A stretch of 64,000 bases of DNA from Bradyrhizobium sp. YR681. GTDB lineage: Bacteria; Pseudomonadota; Alphaproteobacteria; Rhizobiales; Xanthobacteraceae. The stretch's first letter is position 1. Every line of letters begins with the position of its first letter. Made by a program: the position numbers and the translations under genes. The notes under the pieces were generated by a model. The model saw only the letters and a list, made by a program, of their open reading frames with translations, made no database searches and was not told the DNA's origin. Location of the stretch: contig NZ_AKIY01000214.1 in assembly GCF_000282615.1 (NCBI RefSeq), positions 1-64,000 of the forward strand, written 5' to 3'. This document shows, piece by piece, positions 25,366-32,539 of the stretch.

Positions 25366-25785
25366 ATGATCGTCAGGGACGACAATTCGGCGACGGAAGC
25401 CCTGGCGATCGTCGAGAAGTACGAGGCTTTCGTGACCTATCTCTATCCGATCCTGCAAAACAGTCCGCGCAAGCATGGCGTCCTCAGGGACACCGTGCTT
25501 GCCCAGATGTTCACGCCGATCGGAGGTCTCTACCACGCGGCGAAGTCGCGGCAGATCTCGAGGCTGTTTGCGATCGATGCCGAGTTCGCCACGCTGCGCG
25601 CGCTGCTGCGTTTCCTGGCGCGCGGCGAGATCAAGATCCTGACGCCGCATCAGCATGTCACCGCACTCGCGCTCCTGGCGCAGCCGGGCGGCATGCTGAA
25701 CGCATGGCAGAAGAAGCTTGCGGCATCGGGCACGAACAGGGTTCCGCACGCCGCCGGCGTGCGGAAGGGGGAGGCGGGGCAATGA
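25366..25785 (+). CDS. avd: Accessory variability determinant (Avd-like) protein
   Basis: A 139-residue basic, all-helical protein (ALAIVEKYEAFVTYLYPILQ; QISRLFAIDAEFATLRALLR; LTPHQHVTALALLAQPGGML). It has the length and four-helix pattern of Avd, the pentameric partner that binds DGR RT and template RNA for cDNA synthesis. The position between target/VR and TR/RT is the canonical order. It begins 47 nt after the target stop. The last residues are encoded by a 25-nt perfect hairpin (25,742-25,766). Confidence 0.85.
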   Translation: MIVRDDNSATEALAIVEKYEAFVTYLYPILQNSPRKHGVLRDTVLAQMFTPIGGLYHAAKSRQISRLFAIDAEFATLRALLRFLARGEIKILTPHQHVTALALLAQPGGMLNAWQKKLAASGTNRVPHAAGVRKGEAGQ

Positions 25786-25790
25786 TGTCG

Positions 25791-25913
25791 CCGCGCGCTT
25801 CGATCCTCGGCGGGTCCTGGTGGAACGAGGGCAACGCGGGCTCGCGCCACGCGAACCTCGACAACTGGGCGGACAACTCGAACGAGAACATCGGCGCCCG
25901 CGGCCGCAGTGAC
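25791..25913 (+). repeat. DGR template repeat (TR)
   Basis: The invariant donor copy of VR. It has 23 adenines, 14 of them in seven AAC codons that would read Asn; all seven corresponding VR codons are altered. AAC-rich templates maximise amino-acid diversity when adenines are randomised. A spacer of about 195 nt separates it from the RT start, matching the requirement in studied systems for RNA downstream of TR to prime cDNA. Confidence 0.93.
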
Positions 25914-26108
25914 GACGGCTCCGTGACTATCGCTCGGCACAGGCCACGGCCTCGCCGGCCGGTCACAGCACAACTGTGGTCAGCTCGACTCTCCTGCTTC
26001 GGCAAACACACTGCGCGGTCCGGCAGAGCGGGGCGTAGCGGCGGTTCAGCGCAGAACTGCCGTCGAGACCCGCGGCCGGCTTCAGCTGCAATTGGAATGG
26101 GGCTCGCA

Positions 26109-27107
26109 ATGACGCGACGCTACCGCAACCTCATCGGCAAGATCACCTCGCCCCGCAACATGGAGGCGGCGCTTCGCCTGACCGCCGCCGGCAAGCGGCT
26201 GACGCCTGACTATCTCGACTTCAAGGAATTCTCCGCGCTCAACCTCGCCGACCTCGGCCGGGACATGGCGAGCGGTCGTTATCGGGCCGGTGCGCCGCAC
26301 GAATTCTTCATTCTCGACCCCAAGCGCCGGCTGATCCAGGCGCTGCCGTTCCGGGACCGGATCGCCCAGCAGGCGCTCTGCCTGGTCATCGGCCCGATCT
26401 TCGATGCTGCCATGCTGCCGCGCGCCTATGCCTGCCGGACCGGCAAGGGCACTCATGCCGGCGTCGTCCAGTTGCAAAGCGATCTGCGGCGGGAAGCGCG
26501 CGGCGGCGAGCTCCACTTCCTCAAGACCGACTTTTCGCGCTACTTCGCCTCGATCGAGCGGGGCGTGCTGTGGCGGCTCATCGAGGCGAAGATCTCCTGC
26601 CGGGCGACGCTTGAGCTGATCGAGGCAATGGTGCCTCGGACGGGAACGGGACTGCCGATCGGCAGCCTGACCTCGCAAATTTTCGCCAACGTCTACGCCG
26701 GCGCCACGCTCGACCGTCATTTGCAGCAGCATCTCGGCGAACGGCTCTGGTACCGCTACATGGACGATCTCGTCGTGCTCGGCCGCGAACCTGCGCATTT
26801 GCGCAGGTTGAAGGATGAGATCGAATCCTACGCCGCGCGCGAGCTGGGCCTGCGCTTCTCCAAATGGCAGGTCTCCAGCGTCTCCCGCGGCATCAACTTC
26901 CTCGGCTACCGGATCTGGGCCAACCACAAGCTCTTGCGCCGAGACAGCGTCATCCGCGCCCGCCGCACCATCGCGGCCCTTCGAGCCCGCGGCGATGACG
27001 AGCGCCTGCGCGAATTCCTGGCCGCGTGGCTTGGTCACGCCAGCTGGGCCGACAGCGGCAATCTGATCAGGAGCCTCGGGTTGCCACAACAACGGGAGAA
27101 CCGGTGA
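26109..27107 (+). CDS. DGR reverse transcriptase
   Basis: A 332-residue RT with DGR hallmarks: LPIGSLTSQ (about 182-190), where other RTs have QG-type residues, and catalytic YMDD (about 217-220) in LWYRYMDDLVVLG. FLGYRIW and the C-terminal thumb-like region follow. It copies TR RNA with errors at adenines. ATG 26109 gives the canonical N-terminus (MTRRYRNLIGKITS); ATG 26097 is possible, and the frame is in fact open back through the TR to ATG 25782. It overlaps the next gene by TGATG. Confidence 0.95.
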   Translation: MTRRYRNLIGKITSPRNMEAALRLTAAGKRLTPDYLDFKEFSALNLADLGRDMASGRYRAGAPHEFFILDPKRRLIQALPFRDRIAQQALCLVIGPIFDAAMLPRAYACRTGKGTHAGVVQLQSDLRREARGGELHFLKTDFSRYFASIERGVLWRLIEAKISCRATLELIEAMVPRTGTGLPIGSLTSQIFANVYAGATLDRHLQQHLGERLWYRYMDDLVVLGREPAHLRRLKDEIESYAARELGLRFSKWQVSSVSRGINFLGYRIWANHKLLRRDSVIRARRTIAALRARGDDERLREFLAAWLGHASWADSGNLIRSLGLPQQRENR

Positions 27108-28429
27108 TGGCCGATCGGTCGGCAATCGAATGGACGGATGCCAGTTGGAATCCGATCCGCGCCCGCGTCATGGAGATCCAGAACGACGGCTCCGGTAGAG
27201 AGCGCATCGGATGGCACTGCGAGCACGTCAGCGACGGTTGCCGCAACTGTTATGCGGAGGGCTTCAACCGGAGACTTGGCACTGGCCGGGACTTTAAACC
27301 GGGGGAGATGTTTCGTGAGGAACACAAAGGCTTCAACAACGGCGAGGTGAAGCTGTTCCTCGATGAGCAGATGTTGACCCAGCCGCTTCGCTGGAAGAAG
27401 CCTCGCAAGATCTTCGTTTGCTCAATGACGGACGCCTTCGCGGACTTCGTCACCGACGAGATGCTCGACAAGATGTTCGCCGTCATGGCGCTGTGCCCGC
27501 AGCATACGTTCCAGGTGCTGACGAAGCGCGCGAAGCGGATGCGGGCATATATGGAACGGCTGTTCGGCTCGAAGGTCGCGCCGCGAGGCATTGCCTGTTC
27601 GCCGTGGAGCGCGCTGCTAAACCGCGCCGAACGAAGCTGGATGGTGGCTAACCCGAACTACATGACCGACATCCGGCCGTTACTGCTTGCGGGCTTGCAG
27701 GGCCGCACGCTTCCTTCCGGGCCCCTCCCGAACGCCTGGCTCGGCATCTCGGCCGAGCGGCAGCAGGAAGCAAATGAGCGGATTCCGGAGCTGCAGAAGA
27801 CGCCGGCTGCGGTCCGCTTCGTCTCGCTTGAGCCGCTGCTGGGCCCGATCGACCTCGAGGACATCGTTCGCCACGGCGACGGGTGCGAGGACCACCACAG
27901 CGCGCTCGAATGCGACGTCGCCATCGAGGACGACCAGGAATTCCACGGCGCCGTACTCGACTGGGTCATTGTCGGTGGCGAGAGCGGCAACCGCGCTCGC
28001 CCGATGCACCCGGATTGGGTGCGGGGCCTTCGCGATCAGTGCGACCGAAACGACACGGCGTTTTTCTTCAAGCAGTGGGGCGAATGGGGTATGCCGACCG
28101 ATGATCTCGGCAACCTCGACTGGCCCTATCATCCCGATCACGATCGCACGCACTGGTTTGACCGTCGCAGCTGTGTTCGACCGATCGAGAGCGGATGGTC
28201 AGATAAGTACCAATGTGGTGGCGGAGCGTATCCGCCGCCGCCATTCGATCTTTTCCAGACGCCCGACTACCTCGACCAGGTCGCGCGCTGTCCGCAGTGC
28301 GGCTGCGGTGAAGCCAAGAAGTGTCAGGGAAACGCCGCTCGCGCGGCAGTCACATGGGTAGGCAAGAAAAAGGCCGGTCGCCTCCTCGACGGAGCCGAGC
28401 ATAACGCATTCCCGAAGGTGCCGGGATGA
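27107..28429 (+). CDS. Phage Gp37/Gp68-family protein (DUF5131)
   Basis: A 440-residue protein with the family N-terminus IEWTDASWNPI and a radical-SAM-like cysteine cluster (CEHVSDGCRNCYAE), then KIFVCSMTDAFADF, FVSLEPLLGPI and VIVGGESGNRARPMHPDWV. The family is common in phages; its reaction is not established, and an iron-sulfur/SAM enzyme is plausible from the cysteines. About 40 extra residues between SLEPLLGPI and VIVGGESG and a Cys-containing tail (CPQCGC) are notable. Coupled to the DGR RT by a 1-nt overlap. Confidence 0.85.
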   Translation: MADRSAIEWTDASWNPIRARVMEIQNDGSGRERIGWHCEHVSDGCRNCYAEGFNRRLGTGRDFKPGEMFREEHKGFNNGEVKLFLDEQMLTQPLRWKKPRKIFVCSMTDAFADFVTDEMLDKMFAVMALCPQHTFQVLTKRAKRMRAYMERLFGSKVAPRGIACSPWSALLNRAERSWMVANPNYMTDIRPLLLAGLQGRTLPSGPLPNAWLGISAERQQEANERIPELQKTPAAVRFVSLEPLLGPIDLEDIVRHGDGCEDHHSALECDVAIEDDQEFHGAVLDWVIVGGESGNRARPMHPDWVRGLRDQCDRNDTAFFFKQWGEWGMPTDDLGNLDWPYHPDHDRTHWFDRRSCVRPIESGWSDKYQCGGGAYPPPPFDLFQTPDYLDQVARCPQCGCGEAKKCQGNAARAAVTWVGKKKAGRLLDGAEHNAFPKVPG

Positions 28430-29661
28430 GCGACCTTCGCCGCATCGATCCAAAACCGTTCCTGCCGCGCATCCCGAAGGGCCCGAAGCCCGACGTCGGC
28501 GAGCGTCCGGAACTGCAATGGCTCAAGATCGACCGCTTGCGCATCGATCCGCGCTATCAGCGCGAGATCGGCCGACGCGGTGCCGACAACATCGTCGCGA
28601 TCGTGCCGAAGTTCAAATGGGCCAAGTTCACGCCCGTGGTGGTGGCGCCGATCGGCGAGGGCCTGTTCGCCGTCATCGACGGCCAGCATCGCGCCACGGC
28701 CGCCGCTGCGTGCGAATTCGAGAGCGTGCCCTGCGTCATCATCCAGGTCGACCAGGCCGATCAGGCCGATGCCTTCGTCGCCATCAACGCCAACGTCACT
28801 GCGATGTCGCCGCTGCAACTGCATGCTGCGCGCCTGGCTGCCGGCGATAAAATCGCCGACGAACTGACGCAAGCCTGCGAGGCGGCCGGCGTCAGCATCT
28901 GCCGCTATCCGGTGCCGGCGAACAAGATGAAGCCGGGCGAGACGCTGGCGGTCGGCATGCTGCAATCGGCGCTGGCCAAATATGGACGCGACGTCCTGGT
29001 CGCCGCGCTGTCCTGCGTCACCAAGACCCGCAAGGGCAATCCCGGCATGATCCGCAAGGCGATTGTGCAGGCGTTGTGCTCCGTGATCGAGGCTGACCGG
29101 GAATGGCTCGGCGATCTGCCGCGACTGATTTTCGCCATGCAGACCTTCGACTTCGCCGCGCAGTTCAACCGCGCGTCGGCGGCGGCGATCGAAAGCGGCG
29201 AGGGCGTTGCCGCGCTGCTGATCGACGCGATCGCCGCCCATCTTGATGGCAAGTTCGAAGCTTCAGTCCCTGCGGAGGCGGCCGAAGAGGTCACGACGCC
29301 TCGCAGGGACGGAAAGGCTCCGGTGCGGGCGGCAAAATCAGCGCCGATCGAGCCTCCGGTGGCCAAGGCTCCCGGCCGTCCATCCGCCACCGGTCCGGTC
29401 ACGATCGGGCGCGACTTCATCAGCCGCGGCGGCCGGCGCATCGAGGTCGCTCCGCGCGCTGCGCTGCTCTTCGCCGCCGTGCACAAGGCGATGCCGAATT
29501 GCGTCGGTGACGAATGGCTGGTCTCTAAACTCTGGACGGTACGTCCGCCGAATGCCGGCGATCTGATCGACCAGATCGTCCGCAATCTCGACCTTGCCAG
29601 TCTCGGGCTCGAGATCCGCACCCACCGCGGCGTCGGCCGCCAACTGGTCGAGGTGGCATGA
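28426..29661 (+). CDS. ParB/Srx-like nuclease-domain protein
   Basis: A 411-residue protein. The N-terminal third has ParB-fold motifs (LKIDRLRIDPRYQRE; FAVIDGQHRATAAAA; VPCVIIQ), with the GQHR box replacing the GERR/GHRR of true ParB. A Pro/Ala-rich linker (about 285-330) leads to a C-terminal winged-helix-like part (VGDEWLVSKLW). No ParA is present, so a role in replication or regulation is more likely than partition. ATGA overlap upstream. Confidence 0.75.
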   Translation: MSDLRRIDPKPFLPRIPKGPKPDVGERPELQWLKIDRLRIDPRYQREIGRRGADNIVAIVPKFKWAKFTPVVVAPIGEGLFAVIDGQHRATAAAACEFESVPCVIIQVDQADQADAFVAINANVTAMSPLQLHAARLAAGDKIADELTQACEAAGVSICRYPVPANKMKPGETLAVGMLQSALAKYGRDVLVAALSCVTKTRKGNPGMIRKAIVQALCSVIEADREWLGDLPRLIFAMQTFDFAAQFNRASAAAIESGEGVAALLIDAIAAHLDGKFEASVPAEAAEEVTTPRRDGKAPVRAAKSAPIEPPVAKAPGRPSATGPVTIGRDFISRGGRRIEVAPRAALLFAAVHKAMPNCVGDEWLVSKLWTVRPPNAGDLIDQIVRNLDLASLGLEIRTHRGVGRQLVEVA

Positions 29662-30734
29662 CGCTGCTCGCCGCCTACGATCGCGCATGCCGGTCTCTCG
29701 CCGAGGTCAAGGACGCCGGCGAAGTCGTGCAGATCCACGACCTTTTCGAGCACGTCAAGCTCTATGCCAGACAGATCCAGGACAAGGCGCTGCTCGAAGA
29801 AGCCGTCGTTGCGCAGATGCGAGCCGACAGGCGCCTGGGCGAGATCATCGGTGCGCTCAAGGAAGCCGGCAGGATCTCGGACGGTCGCAAGCCGAAAGAC
29901 GATGGCTCCGACCGCGTCACCCTGAAGGACATCGGCGTCAAGGACTGGAAGCTCTCGTCACGGGCCCAGAAGGCGGCCGCGCTGTCCCCGGACGCATTCA
30001 AGCAGATCGAGGAGGCCGCGCGCCAGAAGGTTCGCGGCGGCGGCGCCATCCTGGTCGATCCGATTCAATCGGCTGCGAAGGAGGCCGAGATCGCCGGCCG
30101 CCGCGCCGCGCATGCGGCGCGCGCCGAGACCGGCGGCTGTGTCGCGGACCTGGAAGCTCTTGTCGCATCGGGCTTCCGCGCAGGCTTCGTCGGCATGGAC
30201 CCCCAATGGCATTTCAAGACCCGTTCCGATGCAGGCGAGGGGCGGTCCGCCGGAATCCACTACAAGACGGAAGAGATCGAGAAGATCAAGAATATTCCAG
30301 TCGGCGCGATAGGCGCGGACGATTCGGCGATCGGCATGTGGACGGTCGACTGGTGCCTCGAGGCCGCCTTCGCGCTGATGCGCCATTACGGCTATGAGCC
30401 CGTCACCAAGCTCTACACCTGGGCCAAGACCAATAACGATGGCAAGTTGCTCGCCCACGATGATTCCAGCTGGCACCTCGGCATGGGGTATTGGACGCGT
30501 GCCAACCCGGAGGATTGCTGGCTCGGAATCCGCGGCAAACCGAAGCGGCTCTATGCCGACGTCCGTCAGCTGATCGTTGCGCCTTTGATGGAGCACTCTC
30601 GCAAGCCCGATGAGTGGCTCGCGCGCTCCGAGCGCCTGGTCGAGGGCCCCTATATCGAATTGAACGCGCGGCGTCCTCGGAAAGGCTGGTTCAGCTGGGG
30701 GGACGAGCTCGAATGGACGGGGGTGGCAGCATGA
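29658..30734 (+). CDS. MT-A70-family DNA adenine methyltransferase
   Basis: A 358-residue protein. The C-terminal half is MT-A70: MDPQWHFKTRS replaces the usual DPPW with DPQW, then HYKTEEIEKIKNIPV, AIGMWTVDWCL, GMGYWTRANPEDCWLGIRG, EHSRKPDEW and GPYIELNARR. The first 150 residues are a helical, charged domain. The family methylates N6 of adenine in DNA or RNA. The DPQW change could reduce or alter activity. Coupled by ATGA. Confidence 0.85.
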   Translation: MTLLAAYDRACRSLAEVKDAGEVVQIHDLFEHVKLYARQIQDKALLEEAVVAQMRADRRLGEIIGALKEAGRISDGRKPKDDGSDRVTLKDIGVKDWKLSSRAQKAAALSPDAFKQIEEAARQKVRGGGAILVDPIQSAAKEAEIAGRRAAHAARAETGGCVADLEALVASGFRAGFVGMDPQWHFKTRSDAGEGRSAGIHYKTEEIEKIKNIPVGAIGADDSAIGMWTVDWCLEAAFALMRHYGYEPVTKLYTWAKTNNDGKLLAHDDSSWHLGMGYWTRANPEDCWLGIRGKPKRLYADVRQLIVAPLMEHSRKPDEWLARSERLVEGPYIELNARRPRKGWFSWGDELEWTGVAA

Positions 30735-31042
30735 CGTCTCGCTCCAGGGAAGAAAACCGCGACTACATGCGCGACTACATGCGTGGGCATCGGAAGCGCA
30801 GCCGCGAGGCCGATCGCGCCCGCAAGCGCGCCGAGTACAAGTCCGAGGCGCCCGACATCTGGAGCAAGGCCGACTTCGTCGACCGCAGGCCCGCACTCTA
30901 CGACCCGCTACGTGATGGCCCATTGCATCACGCCGACCTCACGGCGTGGTTGATGCGAGACCCGCCGATCGGGCGCCGTGCGATCGACCAGCACCAGGCG
31001 CGCACGTCCGTTCGCTCGATATCGCTGGCCGGAGAGAGGTAA
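30731..31042 (+). CDS. Basic phage protein, 103 aa
   Basis: The Arg-rich N-terminus contains a near-repeat (NRDYMRDYMRGHRKRSREAD) and may bind nucleic acid. The C-terminal half is less charged. Coupled by ATGA to the MT-A70 gene. Function unknown. Confidence 0.6.
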   Translation: MTSRSREENRDYMRDYMRGHRKRSREADRARKRAEYKSEAPDIWSKADFVDRRPALYDPLRDGPLHHADLTAWLMRDPPIGRRAIDQHQARTSVRSISLAGER

Positions 31043-31046
31043 AGCC

Positions 31047-31130
31047 ATGAGGTTCTACGGCTGGATCTGCGCTCTTCTCGTCATCTTCGCCGCCGGCGTC
31101 GGCCTCGCGTATCTGCTCGGAGCCATCTAG
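31047..31130 (+). CDS. Tiny membrane protein, 27 aa
   Basis: MRFYGWICALLVIFAAGVGL followed by AYLLGAI: almost the whole peptide is one membrane helix. GGAGAGAGG lies 7 nt upstream. Function unknown. Confidence 0.55.
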   Translation: MRFYGWICALLVIFAAGVGLAYLLGAI

Positions 31131-31132
31131 CC

Positions 31133-31249
31133 ATGATCCGGGCTCTTCTCCTCGCTCTCCTCTTCGCGGCAGGCCTGACGAGCCTGATGGCCGGCCATCC
31201 GCGATCCGGTTTCAACTGGAGTCATTCATGTCAGGGGTGCGCGCGATGA
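31133..31249 (+). CDS. Tiny exported or membrane peptide, 38 aa
   Basis: An N-terminal hydrophobic segment (ALLLALLFAAGLTSLMAG) looks like a signal peptide or anchor; a short tail with two cysteines (SCQGC) follows. It starts 2 nt after the previous stop. Confidence 0.5.
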   Translation: MIRALLLALLFAAGLTSLMAGHPRSGFNWSHSCQGCAR

Positions 31250-31277
31250 CCGGGCAGCAGCTGGCTGGAGTGCGGCC

Positions 31278-31499
31278 ATGACGCGAAGACTTCCGTTCTT
31301 CAACGCGCACAGCATCTCCATCGGAACGTGCTCCGATCCGTTATGCAGGGCCGTCCATGTTCATCTGCTCGACGAAGACGAGCGCCCGCATGCACAGCTC
31401 ACGCTGAACTGCGACAAGCTCGAAGACGTGATCGCCGACCTGCGCTCCGTTCGCGACCGCATTGTCATGGGCGGCGCAAAGAAGGGGCTCGACAATTGA
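31278..31499 (+). CDS. Small phage protein, 73 aa
   Basis: A compact alpha/beta-like sequence (FFNAHSISIGTCSDPLCRAV, then VHVHLLDEDERPHAQLTL). No family recognised. Its stop overlaps a TTG start downstream. Confidence 0.6.
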   Translation: MTRRLPFFNAHSISIGTCSDPLCRAVHVHLLDEDERPHAQLTLNCDKLEDVIADLRSVRDRIVMGGAKKGLDN

Positions 31500-31846
31500 T
31501 CCGACGCCACCGCCTCGCCAATCGCCGTCGCCATGAAACCATCGCGATCGAGCACGAAGGCCAGCGCTACAAGGTCGGGCTCGGCAGGGAACTGCTCTGC
31601 GACGGCAGCTGCGGCGGGTCGGTGCGCTACGGTCCGATCGCAGAAGTCTTTATCACGGCGCAGAAGGTCAACACGCAGGCCGACGTTCTGGCGAAAGATG
31701 GCGCCATCCTGATGTCGCTGGCCCTGCAATTCGGCTGTCCGCTGGACGTCATTGCCCACGCCATGAAGCGCAACCCCGATGGCTCGCCGGCCTCGCCGCT
31801 GGGGCGGGCTGCGGCTTACCTGGTCGAGGAGAACTCGAATGTCTGA
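31496..31846 (+). CDS. TSCPD-domain-like protein
   Basis: A 116-residue protein starting at TTG (TTGA overlap, GAAGGGG upstream). The core IAEVFITAQKVNTQADVLAK, then MSLALQFGCPLDVIAHAM resembles the TSCPD domain found at the C-terminus of some ribonucleotide reductases, here stand-alone. This suggests a link to nucleotide supply or its control, but no reductase is nearby. Confidence 0.6.
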   Translation: MIRRHRLANRRRHETIAIEHEGQRYKVGLGRELLCDGSCGGSVRYGPIAEVFITAQKVNTQADVLAKDGAILMSLALQFGCPLDVIAHAMKRNPDGSPASPLGRAAAYLVEENSNV

Positions 31847-32363
31847 CACCGAATGGTATCCGGCCGATTGGGTTGACGAGACATGCCCGCCGGCGAAGAA
31901 AGCACCTGCCGAATATATTGTGCCGATCGAGACTGGCTTCGAGCTCGGATATGTCCGCACCGGCGATGCCGCAGCGGCGAAGTTCGCCGCGCACTACAAC
32001 ACGATCTACAATCAGCCCCTGTCGCTCGGCGACGTCGTGGATTTCATCAGCTGCGAGCGCCTCGGCGACGTGGATGTGACGCTGCGGCGCGACGGGACCT
32101 ATGTCCTGCATGGGACGCTTCCGCGCGTTTACAACGCCCTGATCGTCGACGGCGATATCGATACGCTTTGCGACAGCTTCGAGGAGATGACGCGGCGCAT
32201 CCAGGGTCGCGGGTGGGACGAACTCGGTACACTCCTTCTGACCGACGTCGACGAACGCCGTATGAGCATGAGCTTTGCGAATTGGTCGGACCCCGTGCCG
32301 TACCTCTTCGAGATTGTCGACGGCAAACCCGTGTTCACTCCTGTGCCGGTGGCGAAGCAATGA
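31839..32363 (+). CDS. Hypothetical phage protein, 174 aa
   Basis: A soluble, acidic protein (MSDTEWYPADWVDETCPPAK; DVDVTLRRDGTYVLHGTLPR). It overlaps the TSCPD-like gene by 8 nt. No family recognised. Confidence 0.6.
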   Translation: MSDTEWYPADWVDETCPPAKKAPAEYIVPIETGFELGYVRTGDAAAAKFAAHYNTIYNQPLSLGDVVDFISCERLGDVDVTLRRDGTYVLHGTLPRVYNALIVDGDIDTLCDSFEEMTRRIQGRGWDELGTLLLTDVDERRMSMSFANWSDPVPYLFEIVDGKPVFTPVPVAKQ

Positions 32364-32524
32364 CCGACATCGAGCGCCAGATACTCCTCAACCAGATCGC
32401 CATCCTCGAGGCGCTGATGCCGCACGGCTCGGCCGGCCCTGAAGGTACGCGCGAGATCCTGCGCAAGCGCTACCGCGAGAGCGCCGAACTCGTCCGCCAA
32501 CACTCACCCAACCCGCAACGCTGA
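32360..32524 (+). CDS. Small helical phage protein, 54 aa
   Basis: MTDIERQILLNQIAILEALM followed by a charged tail. The start is in an ATGA overlap. Function unknown. Confidence 0.6.
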   Translation: MTDIERQILLNQIAILEALMPHGSAGPEGTREILRKRYRESAELVRQHSPNPQR

Positions 32525-32539
32525 AGGGAATCCGCCGCC

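Noticed and set aside
26109-27107. Group II intron or retron reverse transcriptase
   Set aside because: No maturase/HNH domain, no intron ends and no msr/msd-like RNA; IGSLTSQ and the TR/VR pair identify a DGR.
31246-31281. 11-codon frame overlapping the start of the 31,278 gene
   Set aside because: Too short to support as a gene.
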